58,220 nt of DNA from Bremia lactucae (GCF_004359215.1 NC_090612.1:6022091-6080310), one strand, 5' to 3'; numbered from the stretch's first letter, positions 22,401 to 31,914 are shown. The notes: generated from the letters alone by a model not told the origin. Program-made: numbers and translations.

Positions 22401-22499
22401 CTTGATGCTTTCAAAGAATTGCTGACAATCAGCGTTCCATAACCATTTCTCGGCCTTTTTAAAGAGAAGGGAGAGATGAACTGTCATCTCGGCATAATT

Positions 22500-22990
22500 G
22501 CGTGAGTACTTTGATCTTTCAAGGCATCAAGGCGCACGTCGTGTTTTCCGACAATGTGGAATCAAGGCGCACGTCGTGTTTTCCGACAATGCTCCCAAGA
22601 AGTGGTATTTCGCTTGCAGCGAATATACAATGCTTGAGATTTGCGTACAACTTATGCTTTCGCATAAGTGTAAGAACCTGACGAACGTGAGTTTTATAAA
22701 CTTCACGTCCGTCTTTTCGTTCATTGCCCGTCTATAGACGAATTCTTCGTCAGAATATGTCGGTGCGAATTCCCGCACCGGTCTCAACAGATTTGTTACA
22801 CATATGTTGAATGTTGCAGGGGCGTTACTAAGCCCCTGAGGCATCACTAGCCATTCCCAGAGCATCCCACTGGGAGTGCTCACTGCTGTGTACGGGATGT
22901 TCCGTTCACGCATAAGGATCTGATAAATCCATCCATCAGATCCATAGACGCAAAGATGGTACTCTTAGACATACCACCTATGATTACGTA
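22500..22990 (-). pseudogene. Reverse transcriptase remnant of the complete chromovirus
   Basis: The minus strand reads RERNIPYTAVSTPSGMLWEW, LVMPQGLSNAPATFN, then YSDEEFVY where YFDDVF is the family form, so the catalytic Asp pair is lost. Downstream a ~36-bp tandem duplication (22521-22592, CAAGGCGCACGTCGTG twice) disrupts the thumb. Confidence 0.75.
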
Positions 22991-23109
22991 TTTTCAAGAT
23001 ATCAGCGTACCGTTGAAGCATTCAGTTCATTGAACTGCGTGCACTATGTGCCACCATCCTGTGGTCATTCGCACACAGAAGATCGGAGAGCTATGTGTGT
23101 AGGTTGACT

Positions 23110-23935
23110 CCCTTATATGGCCCGCTTCTATTCGATCGATAATGAATTTATCGATCGCAAGTACTTGTTCACGAGGCAGTGGCCACTGCTTCATGACACA
23201 GTACTTCGAGCCCGGTTTGAGCCCGATCTCATTTCGAGTGCATCCTTAGGCAATTTGCATGGAACTGCTTCAGGGAATACATCTTTGATTTTAATCAAAT
23301 CTTTGTACAAAGGATATGTCTTAAGTGACTCCCAAAAAAGAGTAGTATATCTCTCAACCCGAAGCTTCACATCGAGGACGCGTTCGTCCATCGATGAGCT
23401 GCTGAGAACACGTTCGTTCTTGAAAAAATTACCGCTGAATTTCTGTTACGTATTCGTCCTCTGTGACGAGTGCGCAGATCTGCTTGATTCTACCACTATG
23501 CAGATCTCTCAAGAACCGCTTGGGTTCTAGGGTTTGTAATTGAGTTATCTCCGAAGAAAACTTTGGAGGCGCATACAGATCAAGAGTATAAGCGCCTACT
23601 CTTCATCCGCCATTAAATAAGACATTCAATGTCTCGGTTTCTTCCTGGGATTTTTCGACAGGCTGCCTAGGGGTTAACCCCTTGGGATGCTGAAGTCTAG
23701 TCACTTCAGCATTAACTATTTCAGTAGCTTTCTCCTCAAGTACGTGGGCATATTTCCTCAACGTCTTCCAAATGTGAGTGCGCTATCACAGTCGGGTCCT
23801 CAACGGTCGACTTTCTACTCGACCTAGAATCATCATTTTGTCCCTTTTGGACAACCGGTATCTTCCTTGGATGTCGCCCGCTAGGTGTACTTACGGGGCC
23901 ATCCGTACGAACTTGCATGACAAAAAAACCGTTAT
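23110..23935 (-). pseudogene. Gag-protease-RT linker remnant
   Basis: Decayed minus-strand sequence linking gag to RT, related to 35326-35810, 44165-45090 and 49389-50050. Recognisable pieces: VEDPTVIAHS, VQKGQNDDSRSSRKS, and the stretch over 23391-23191. The retropepsin itself is absent, deleted at the join to gag (~23935). Confidence 0.5.
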
Positions 23936-24660
23936 TTACGTGTGTTCATGAACTGGATTGTTCGTTATACAACTCGCTAAGAGTCGTATATGCTGAGCAT
24001 AAGCGTGAACTTCACGTTTGCCTTGCTTGAGTTTCAGAAGCTCCGATCGACCTCTGAACTCAGCCCTAGCCTGTATAAACGTTTGTTTGAGCCGGGCTTT
24101 AACAGCTTCTAGCAAGCCAAAGACCAATGCGTCGCGCAACTTGAGGCCTAGTGCCCAAGTTTTGGCACGACCTGCCAAATTTAATTGAGCAAATGCGACT
24201 TGCATTTGCTCGACGACGATGTGGCGAGCCTTTATAACATCGTCCGATTCGACAATCACCTCGAAAGGGAGTCCTCTTCGACCCCCGTATACTTAGAGAT
24301 GTCTCCCTTTAAACTTTCCCGACGACGCGTGTGCGTCATCCCAGGTAACGGGGGGGGGGGTTGTAGCTTTTGCAACCTCAACAGTTCTACCTGTTGCAAC
24401 CTCAATAGTTCTACCTGTTGCAACCTCAACAGTTCTACCTGTTGCAACCTCAACAGTTCTGCCTGTTGAGAACCCTAATGATTAATCAAGGCTACTTCTC
24501 CTTCGCCTCGTCAACTTCGTGTTGTATTCACTTGGCGATGGCAGAATGGAGGGCATCTCTGTCCAAACCCGACAGCATGGCCACGGTGGCATCATTCCCT
24601 ACGGTCGAATTCTTTCGTTCGACCGCACTCCTTTCTATGTCACTTAGAAAAGAGTAGCTA
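23936..24660 (-). pseudogene. Gag remnant with expanded 24-bp repeat
   Basis: Homologous to the open gag at 57433. Kept blocks: LNLAGRAKTWALGLKLRDAL, LKQGKREVHAYAQHIRLLAS. The RLQQVELL octapeptide is present in about four tandem copies (24 bp each, 24373-24470), where the 57.4-kb gag has one. A run of G follows at ~24350. The gene stops at VHEHT where it is joined to linker sequence. Confidence 0.7.
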
Positions 24661-24691
24661 TCAAGCGAAACGTGATGCGTATTTCCATTAT

Positions 24692-24716
24692 CATCTAATA
24701 TGTCCTTAGATGATAG
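24692..24716. promoter_or_regulatory. Palindrome at the gag start, old copy
   Basis: ATCATCTAA - 7 nt - TTAGATGAT, a 9-bp perfect stem, at the place where the gag of the young element starts within a similar palindrome (57423-57446). Confidence 0.45.
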
Positions 24717-24754
24717 AACTGTGGTCCTTGGACGGACTACAAAGTGCTACCAGG

Positions 24755-25197
24755 TGTAACGGGGCACTACTGACTTGTACTGCTTCATTTCAAATCTACT
24801 TCGCACTGCCTCAGTGCGAGTGGTGCCTCACTTCACTTCACGTAGACTAGTACGTGCAGAGGAAGCCTCATTTTAAAACACTTGCTTTAAAGGGGTCAAT
24901 TAAAAACTGTATTTAAAAATATAATTAAGCTATTCCGTTTCTATCTATTCAATACTAACTCAATTATAACCTAATACAAAACATGTGATAAAGTCTTATC
25001 TGTCTGTCTCTTTGCGCGCGTCCAGCGCTGACTGGACCGCAGAGCAAGTAGATATAATGGTCTATATCTACCAATGGATAAGCTTTTCGAATATTACTAT
25101 GTAAAGTAATACTTCCCAAAAAAGTATCTACCTCTTAGATATTATATTAATTAACAACCTTTAAGTATTAGTTTCATATAACGATACACCCATTACA
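24755..25197 (-). repeat. 5' LTR of the complete chromovirus (LTR family 1)
   Basis: 443 bp with TGTAACGGGGC start and CACCCATTACA end on the plus strand. It is exactly the length of the LTR at 56885-57327. Read on the minus strand, it is followed after two bases by TGGTAGCACTTTG, whose first eight bases could pair with the 3' end of an initiator Met tRNA. Confidence 0.85.
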
Positions 25198-25202
25198 ACG
25201 AT
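25198..25202. repeat. Target-site duplication, right (ACGAT)
   Basis: Exact match to 18395-18399. Confidence 0.85.
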
Positions 25203-25937
25203 GGTGTTGTTCGAGGCTTAGCGCGTGCGTCACGGTGCTGTGAAGAAAGTGAGCATTTAAGACAAATTGCAGCTCATTAAAAGACAACAACGTGGTGTTC
25301 TGTCGTCGAAACGCTGAGTATGTAAGTCGTGTCAATTTTACGGCTGCAAGAACCGTAAAATGGCAATTACGAAGATAGGATTGATTAGTGCGGGTAGGCT
25401 TTCTATGTCCTTATACTTTTAACACGCAAGAAGAATCTCGGTCTGGCGATGAAGTCTTGCAAAGCATTTGTCCATGTTCCGTGTGCATCGTTCATTTGCT
25501 TCAAATCATTGCAAATAACGAAATTCGTGCAGCTTTCTCTTGAAGTTATTTGTCAAATGGTGTGACACCACAAATAACGTAAAACAAGAAAATACAGCGC
25601 CGTAAGCGAAATCAGGTAAATTGCTCGCGGAAAAACAGTGCTTTTCGTTACACACTGCACGACAAATTGTTTCTTACTTTCCTTGGAAATTCGCTTATCC
25701 GCTACCAGCTGATGAGTTGTATTTAAGACCATAAAGTGATCCGATCTCATGATAGCGCCACCTGGAATTTAAAAATAAAATGGACATTCGTTTGCCATTC
25801 GGTGGCATCTCCCTCAGGCGCTTGTAACATCTTGTCGCACAAACGACAAACCGCGCGCTGAACAGCAAGCGGATCAGCATCATTCCTACCACGCGGCACA
25901 TACCTATTTTTAAACAGCATTAATACTGAATTTCAAT
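25203..25937. other. Upstream region of the elicitor gene
   Basis: No confident gene. The minus strand reads CRLCDKMLQAPEGDATEWQT near 25850-25790, reminiscent of a BED/hAT-type zinc finger, then a short open frame (25750-25553). It could be a transposase relic. The elicitor's promoter must lie in this stretch, but no convincing oomycete initiator element was identified. Confidence 0.35.
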
Positions 25938-27851
25938 ATGGTGCCACTAACTCAAGTGTGCGGACTTGCGGCGCTCTTCGCTGCAGGACAGGTGAAGGCT
26001 GTGCCGATCGGAACGGACGTGTCGGACACTGGGCGAGTATTAACAATTATGGACGAATCATTTCCTGGCTACGGGGCATTCCGTGAAGCTGGCGCGACGT
26101 CGACCTCGATACCTTTGGAAAAAAAGATTCTCCCCGGAAAGGCACATGGAAAACGGATGGAGCGTCGACTTGAGTTGACGAAGACAGCAGACATGGATAA
26201 GCTCGAGTCAGTATTTGGATTGGAACTTGAGTTAGATATCACGAAGCTACCTGTGAAGAGTCAGCACGACCCAATTCCGTGGCCAAGCAGCTATTGGCCA
26301 GTGTATGCAGATAGTATTAATTATCGCTGGGCGAAGGGAAAACTCAGTCCGGCGGAATTATACGCAAAGGCTTTTGGCTACGATGCTACAGCATTGATGG
26401 ATGCGATTTCGTTAAAACGAGGAGTGGACTCACAGAACAAGCGACGAAAGTGTACGAAAAAGGAAGACTGTTTGAGCCTAAAGGATACAAGTGTATGCGC
26501 GAAACGGACAGGAAAGAAAGAGGGTTACTGCATCCCAACTTGGTTCGGTATCTGTCATGCTTGGGCACCAGCAGCGATTCTTGAGGCTGAACCATCGTGT
26601 CCCGTGGAACGCAATGGCACTGTGTTTGAGCCGTACGATATTAAGGCTCTAATCACCCTTGCGTACGACGGCTCCAAGATTCCGACCGTATTCACAGGCT
26701 CTCGTTTCAGCGGAAACGACACAATCATGAATGGTACGGACGAGTACGGGCGGTTCTTAGATCAGCGCCGTCGCGACATCAGTCCTGGATTTTTTCACAT
26801 TGCCGTGACCAATATTATAGGCCGTTTTAATAGCTCCTTTGTAATCGACATTACTGCCGGTAACGAAGTATGGAATCAACCTGTCCGGAGTTATGAAATC
26901 CTTCGTTTGTCGTGGATGAGTCCCGCCGCCGCGGCGAAAAAGTATTTTAAAGTCGACAAATATCCGTTTAATGATGCCGCTACTAGAATTGCTGCCGTGA
27001 CGACGCGCTTTAGCTGGATTGTCGAATCTGGTAGTAACGAACCTCTCGTTGCCTCTGGCCTCGTGGATAAATCAACAACTTCGGTTGATTACGAATATCT
27101 TCTTGAGACCGACTCGACGTATTTGATTTTGGGCGGGGAGTGGATAAACAAGGCTCGCGCGAATCACCCTGATTTCATCTGGCTGCCTACGTCCAAACCC
27201 GTTAATAACAGTATTACATCGGTAGGTTTGCACTACGAAGAGATTGAGTCGCTCGTGATTGAGTCGACAAGTATGGGCACCGAGTGCAAGTTGCCAATAA
27301 CGGAATCGTCTTCGGGGAAATCTTCTTCATCAGTTGATTATCCATCCATGACGCCTACGGGTGCATCTGACGCTTCAACGAATAAAGATGCCTCAGATGA
27401 TGATTCGGGTGAGGCCAATCTTAGTCCTTCTTCCGCCGATGAGGAGGACATAAAGACTACTGCCAGTCCGGCGACAGCCGACATAATTGTTGATGCCACT
27501 TCGTCTGCATCTGATTCGTCTGGTCCCTCCGACGAGCAATACGCTGCTACTCCACCAGCCGATCTTGCCGCTGCAGCAACAAATTCTGCTACTTCAACAG
27601 CCGATACCACTTCCTCAGAAGCAACCGTTCCCGTTACTCCAGTGACGGATTCCGCTTCCCCAGTGACGGGTCTCGCTTCCCCAGTGACGGATCCCGCTCC
27701 AGTGACGGATCCCGCTCCAGTGACGGATCCCGCTCCAGTGACGGATCCCGCTCTTTCAGTGACGGATTCCGCTCTTCCAGTGGTCGATCCCGTTCTTTCA
27801 GTGACGGATTCCGCTCTTCCAGTGGTCGATCCCGTTCTTCCAGTGGCCTGA
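25938..27851 (+). CDS. Secreted transglutaminase elicitor (GP42/M81D family) with Ser/Thr/Pro-rich repeat tail
   Basis: 637 residues, one exon. The first ~22 residues (MVPLTQVCGLAALFAAGQVK then A-V-P) look like a signal peptide. The middle matches the oomycete calcium-dependent cell-wall transglutaminase family. It has a Cys-rich stretch (CTKKEDC...C...YC), then WFGICHAWAPAAI, where Cys206 is the likely catalytic Cys and His207 follows. At 311-317 is VWNQPVR, the first half of the Pep-13 motif that plants of the parsley/potato type recognise in this family. The second half differs (SYEIL rather than the GFKVY form). From ~residue 460 the protein becomes acidic and Ser/Thr/Ala-rich, and from ~568 it consists of tandem PVTDPA/PVVDPVL repeats to the end, suggesting a cell-wall-exposed tail. 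The family crosslinks glutamine and lysine side chains. The gene is intact and flanked by repeats. Confidence 0.88.
   Translation: MVPLTQVCGLAALFAAGQVKAVPIGTDVSDTGRVLTIMDESFPGYGAFREAGATSTSIPLEKKILPGKAHGKRMERRLELTKTADMDKLESVFGLELELDITKLPVKSQHDPIPWPSSYWPVYADSINYRWAKGKLSPAELYAKAFGYDATALMDAISLKRGVDSQNKRRKCTKKEDCLSLKDTSVCAKRTGKKEGYCIPTWFGICHAWAPAAILEAEPSCPVERNGTVFEPYDIKALITLAYDGSKIPTVFTGSRFSGNDTIMNGTDEYGRFLDQRRRDISPGFFHIAVTNIIGRFNSSFVIDITAGNEVWNQPVRSYEILRLSWMSPAAAAKKYFKVDKYPFNDAATRIAAVTTRFSWIVESGSNEPLVASGLVDKSTTSVDYEYLLETDSTYLILGGEWINKARANHPDFIWLPTSKPVNNSITSVGLHYEEIESLVIESTSMGTECKLPITESSSGKSSSSVDYPSMTPTGASDASTNKDASDDDSGEANLSPSSADEEDIKTTASPATADIIVDATSSASDSSGPSDEQYAATPPADLAAAATNSATSTADTTSSEATVPVTPVTDSASPVTGLASPVTDPAPVTDPAPVTDPAPVTDPALSVTDSALPVVDPVLSVTDSALPVVDPVLPVA
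27625..27850 (+). repeat. Tandem repeat array encoding the elicitor tail
   Basis: Units CCAGTGACGGATCCCGCT (18 bp, four near-perfect tandem copies at ~27690-27760), then a longer ~51-bp unit repeated twice (TTTCAGTGACGGATTCCGCT ... GTGGTCGATCCCGT). All are multiples of 3, so the frame is kept. Such arrays change length by slippage. Confidence 0.8.
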
Positions 27852-28877
27852 TCCCTTTGCTACAGCTGCTGGAGGTGAAGATCGACGACTTCAGCTCGTC
27901 AGCATATTTTTACCTTTTTTAGATCAAGTTCTTTATTTTTGTTCACATTTATTGTAACAACTGCGTGGTCTATAATACCATAATTACCATTCTATCGACT
28001 TAAACTGTAAGACTGATATAATAATGTAAGCATCGTGGCTGACGGTCGCGAGCAAATACGCGATGAGATGCTTACGTATCTGAAAGCTATCGGACAGTAC
28101 TACAAGGATTTGCTTACGATCAATAGTGCCGGCATTGGTGCTCAGTGCCACTTATTTGAGCACACACTGCAGCTTTCTGCAAAAGTAAAGCTACCAACTT
28201 TGAAGGATAGAATGGGCATTAAGCCTGACTCGAATAACTAGTGCTTCAATGCATTTGCGGAACAGATTCAGCCGAAGTTGACAGCACGGATGGATGTTGG
28301 CACTATGCTCAACAAGTCAGTAACCTATCAGCTGCTCTCGGATTTTGAGCGCGACTGTAAAGGATCACACTTCGGTTGCACCAATCGTCCGAGATGCTTT
28401 TTGGATAATTACTTCTTTGTATACTTCTGGATCAGATAAGGTACCGTTATTGGAGGCTCTGAGCTCTAGGTAGGACCTGGTGACGTTCGACATACCGTCA
28501 AAGCATTCTAAACTCTTAAAAATCGCTCAATGTAATTGTGAAATGTAGTTGCAGGCTTCATTGACGCTGAAACGAACAATGACGTCGCTGGCGTAGTTTT
28601 AATTTCATCAGTTTTTCTGCCTGTGACTGAAGTCATAAACTTTAGATCGATATGGTTTCTCGTATGTCCCTTTGCATTTAATGTCAACAGCGGCTTCAGG
28701 CAAATGTAATATCGTATAATGTGGACGAGGTCGTCCTCTTAAATTTTCACGGTGACAAACGCTTTGGTGGGTCGGTAAGACAAATACTCCAAATGGTATT
28801 TCCTACTCGTTAATCAAGGAGTACGAGAACGCTACTTCAACAGAACTCCCATCGAAATTTCCACAAAACCGATTCTC
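27852..28877. other. Downstream region of the elicitor; small unproven frame
   Basis: A 68-codon plus-strand frame (28035-28241) begins with GTG, not ATG, and reads LTYLKAIGQYYKDLLTINSA and HLFEHTLQLSAKVKLPTLKD. After its stop the same frame continues (FAEQIQPKLTARMD), so it may be a broken gene; I do not recognise it. The minus strand of 28515-28385 repeats the 16.3-kb gag-like block. Nothing else seen. Confidence 0.35.
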
Positions 28878-28955
28878 TTGTAGCGAAGCTACCTCGCTCT
28901 TTAAGTCAGAGGAAGACTTCTAGACTCAAAGAGTCACTTAATTATATGCGCTAAT
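28878..28955 (+). repeat. Truncated LTR of family 2
   Basis: Matches the first ~80 bp of the LTR at 2298 (GCTCTTTAAGTCAGAGGAAG, GACTCAAAG). It is cut by the family 1 LTR that starts at 28956. Confidence 0.55.
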
Positions 28956-29080
28956 TGTAACGGGGTGTATCGTTACATGAAATTAACAATAAAAGATTGT
29001 TAATTAATATTATCCAAAAGGTAGATAATATTTGGAGGAAATTACTTTAAATAGTAATTTCCTGAATTCTTATCCATAAA
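28956..29080 (+). repeat. LTR family 1, 5' portion, running into an assembly gap
   Basis: TGTAACGGGGTGTATCG start, ending at the N run. Its first 89 bases are the exact reverse complement of 29181-29269 on the other side of the gap. Confidence 0.75.
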
Positions 29081-29180
29081 NNNNNNNNNNNNNNNNNNNN
29101 NNNNNNNNNNNNNNNNNNNNNNNNNNNNNNNNNNNNNNNNNNNNNNNNNNNNNNNNNNNNNNNNNNNNNNNNNNNNNNNN
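29081..29180. other. Assembly gap (100 N)
   Basis: A run of exactly 100 N, i.e. a gap of unknown real size. Confidence 0.95.
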
Positions 29181-29269
29181 TAATTTCCTCCAAATATTAT
29201 CTACCTTTTGGATAATATTAATTAACAATCTTTTATTGTTAATTTCATGTAACGATACACCCCGTTACA
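29181..29269 (-). repeat. LTR family 1, inverted copy after the gap
   Basis: Ends ACACCCCGTTACA. Identical, inverted, to the first 89 bp of the LTR at 28956. Confidence 0.75.
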
Positions 29270-29611
29270 TGGGCGATGCAGGTTCAATTCTCGGACGGAA
29301 ATTTCGAGATGCAAGCCTTCGTTGGTAAAAAAAAATAACAGCATTTTCAGCTGCTTTGCTGCATGTATAGCCCCCAGAGCGTTGCCCGGACTCATACAGC
29401 TTCAACGACCGGCATTCTAATTTTGTGTTGCATCCAAATTTAATTGAAGTGGCAAAGGAGGTATTTGGTCAACATGATACAAATAATATGATCCATACCG
29501 GATTTGAATAAAAATGTTTTTAATTCCGGTATGGCGTATATGAGGCCGAATGCGCTGTCCTTCTCCTCCCAGCAGTCCTGGAACTGCCTGCGATGAGATT
29601 TCGATGAAGCT
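29270..29611 (+). repeat. tRNA-derived SINE-like repeat
   Basis: Starts with a Pol III B-box-like GGTTCAATTC at ~29281, then a body with GCAGCAAAGCAGCTGAAAA-type sequence (inverted) and ATTTGGATGCAAC-type sequence. The same body occurs at 33765-34037 (minus) and in parts at 52200-52440 and 52680-52826. The A-box part is missing here, cut by the LTR. Confidence 0.5.
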
Positions 29612-29899
29612 GTAGGATGTTCTCATGCCGGGTTCGAAGATTCTCGAAACCGCAATGAGCGAAAGACAGCTCTCACGAAGAGCGTGATACTTCCGTTCGT
29701 ACTCCAACATGGAGTACGCACTCTACGAACGGTCTTCCAACCGTTCGATACAGTGAGGCCTGCACTGTCTGCTCCAACGAGCGACGCTTACCGCGCTCGT
29801 GATCAAGTCCCTCCTCCAAATCATTGAGGAAGTGATCGAGTTTGTTGATTTTCGACACTACATCTAACATATGGGTCGGGTCTAATTTTCCCTTCTCAT

Positions 29900-30110
29900 C
29901 CACAAACATTGGTGGATTCCCACGGTAATCGACATTTCCTAGTGGAACGTATTCAGAACCACCGTGATGTGAAGGAGCAGCGAACGAGTTATCTGGTTCG
30001 CTGGTGCGGTTATCCACCTTCGTATGACAGCTGGGAATCTCGTTCCCAGCTGGTTGTTGACGTTGAGGGCCTCGTGTATCAGTATGCATCAGTATGACGA
30101 GACCCATCCG
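29900..30110 (+). pseudogene. Chromodomain remnant, family A
   Basis: Plus strand reads HFLVERIQNHRDVKEQRTSY, LVRWCGYPPSYDSWESRSQL. A 10-bp tandem duplication (CAGTATGCAT, ~30076-30095) shifts the frame at its end. GluVal-to-Ser changes after the last Trp are seen relative to copy 1. Confidence 0.7.
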
Positions 30111-30549
30111 ATGGATCAGAAGGTTCATTGGAAAACACGCGCCCTTGGCGCTTGTAAATCGATTGCAAAACGTCAATCGCATCGCGCATCTCGATAGAGA
30201 TGCGAGCCCTTCCTGAGGGCGAAGAAAGGGATTAGACATCCCCTTTTACTCGCTTCGAGTTGTCAACACAACACGGATAGGGATCACACCACGTGAGGCA
30301 TGGAAGTCCTGTCTCACGTGACAACTGATGCAATTTATACTTGCACCGGTTGGAGTTCGTTTCTCACACTTAACGCGAATCGCGTTAAGTCTTTGAATCC
30401 AGGCTTCGCGCCCAATGTCTTTGACATTGCGAATGAACGCGCTCCAGGCTTGCATAAGCGAGACTTTATCTCGCTTATTGTTGCCACTATACCATCGATG
30501 CTTGAAAAAAGCATCGAGATATAAATCTTCCTCAGCGCGAAAGTTCTTC

Positions 30550-30753
30550 GACCTGTGTACTATCATGTCGCATACTAGTCTTTGGCGCCAGATGCCATCA
30601 ACGATATCCCATTATAAAAAAGACTTTGGAAATTGCGGCAAAAAAAAACGAAAAAACAAATGTAGATTTTAAAGTTACGAGCTTATTTGTATTTGTATCG
30701 ATATAGGAAGGTAGATTTTGGCCGCCAGATCTATATCTGGCGGCGACCACCTT
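30550..30753. repeat. Insertion in the antisense gene containing the family 2 hairpin
   Basis: Other copies read straight from GAAAGTTCTTCG to CGCTGGGATC; here ~200 bp intervene. They include GCCGCCAGAT-CTAT-ATCTGGCGGC at 30718-30741 and flanking sequence like the LTR family 2 copies, so this looks like a truncated family 2 LTR insertion. Confidence 0.55.
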
Positions 30754-31486
30754 TCTCGCTGGGATCAAGGCCATGTAGCTTTGTCGCAATAAATATGGGA
30801 TATCTATTGTGAGGAGCAGTCTCTCAAGACAAGCTATTAATTAGCTGCTCGGGCAAAAGCCACGGCTTCTTCTCAGGGGCAAGACGAGACATTTTAACGT
30901 CTACGATCCCCTGAGTGGTACCCACTGAATCTGGGACCACAAGAACTTTTATTACGATGGCTTACGCCATCGTCATCACCACGCACAGAAATATATGCGG
31001 GTGACGGCACGGGAGACGGTGCTGGCGATGAGGAATCATCCTCATCGTCGGAACCGAACATGCTGTAGCGAATGCTACCAGCACGTCTACTCGAATGAGC
31101 CCCCTCATTCGAAGGCTCATAGTCAGCCGCCTGACGATGATCAGGCGACTGTTATGTTCTCCCCATTGTTCGTCCGACTCGCATTCGTAGTCGACCTCCA
31201 AAGAGGGGTCGCATTCACGTGTGTATCACCACGTGCACCCGCAACATTTAGAGTTGGGGGAGATTATGACACTACGGTAGACAGAACGTCTGCCGCAAGA
31301 GACAATCATGCGTCGCCCGCGGCTGCATGAACCGCAGCCGAAGGCGCCGCACTATTCGCATATCGCATGGACTTGTTAACCATGCGATAGAATTAATAAT
31401 AATTCTTCTGACCAATCAACATCGTTTTAATTAATTGGTCGTATAGTGATCACTCTATCCAATCACAGTCATAGTGATTGTCGTTT

Positions 31487-31498
31487 AAGGGAGGGTGA
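31487..31498 (+). promoter_or_regulatory. Polypurine tract
   Basis: AAGGGAGGGTGA lies directly before the 3' LTR start (TGTAACGGGG at 31499), where plus-strand priming is expected. Confidence 0.65.
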
Positions 31499-31914
31499 TG
31501 TAACGGGGTAAATCGTTACATGAAATTAACACTTAAAGGTTGTTAATTAATATATAATCTAGAAGGTTGATAATTTCGATAGAATATTACTTTACATAGT
31601 AATATTCGTAAAGCTTATCCATTGGTAGATATAGACTATTGTATCTACTTTCTCCGCGGTCCAGTCAGCGCTGGACGCGCGCAAAGAGAGAGACAGATAA
31701 GACTTTATTACATGTTTGTATTAGTTTATAATTAAGCAAGTATTAAATAGATAGAAATAGAAGAACTTAATGATATTAAATACAGTTTTTAATTGACCCT
31801 CTTTAAAGCAAGTGTTTTGAAGAAAGTCTTCCTCTCCTCCACGTACTTCACGTACAAGAGTACGTGAAGTGACGTGAGCCACCACTCAGTACAAGTCAGT
31901 AGTGCCCCGTTGCA
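31499..31914 (+). repeat. 3' LTR, family 1
   Basis: TGTAACGGGGTAAATCG start and GTGCCCCGTTGCA end, 416 bp. It ends ~240 bp before the NUF2 start codon. Confidence 0.85.

Larger units (their letters stand above)
18400..25197 (-). mobile_element. Complete chromovirus (family A), minus strand, dead
   Basis: Bounded by two LTRs (18400-18832 and 24755-25197) and a perfect 5-bp target duplication, so this is one whole insertion of ~6.8 kb. Minus-strand order: 5' LTR, primer-binding region, gag (24657-23936), protease/RT linker, RT (22990-22500), RNase H (22380-22100), integrase (21800-20490). On the plus strand the antisense gene (18930-20575) lies between pol and the 3' LTR. The gag zinc knuckle and protease are deleted at ~23935. 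RT reads YSDEEF where YFDDVF is expected. The LTRs differ from each other at many positions, so the insertion is old. Confidence 0.9.
29612..31383 (-). pseudogene. Antisense gene (aORF), copy 3, with its start codon region
   Basis: The ATG at 31383-31381 begins MVNKSMRYANSAAPSAAVHA, with an in-frame second Met at 31368, then a stop and frameshifts. The acidic part, the core and the coiled-coil end (SKINKLDHFLNDLEEGLDHE at ~29850-29800) follow. The start lies 115 bp from the 3' LTR boundary. A ~200-bp insertion at 30550-30753 interrupts the core, and the C-terminus is lost at the junction with the SINE-like repeat at ~29612. Confidence 0.6.
29612..31914 (+). mobile_element. Chromovirus (family A) 3' remnant with antisense gene and 3' LTR
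   Basis: Begins inside the integrase-chromodomain linker and contains the chromodomain (29909-30097). It then holds the antisense gene copy 3, a polypurine-like tract (AAGGGAGGGTGA, 31487-31498) and the 3' LTR. It carries an insertion at ~30550-30753. Confidence 0.8.

Noticed and set aside
24363..24470. CRISPR-like array
   Set aside because: Contiguous 24-bp tandem repeats without spacers, inside gag coding sequence of a eukaryotic retroelement.
18395..25202. Endogenous virus rather than retrotransposon
   Set aside because: Gene order, chromodomain and lack of a recognisable envelope gene fit a Ty3/gypsy chromovirus; the antisense ORF shows no signal peptide or membrane segment.
28035..28241. 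Small gene after the elicitor
   Set aside because: No ATG start (GTG), no recognised domain, and the same frame continues after the stop; treated as an unproven remnant.
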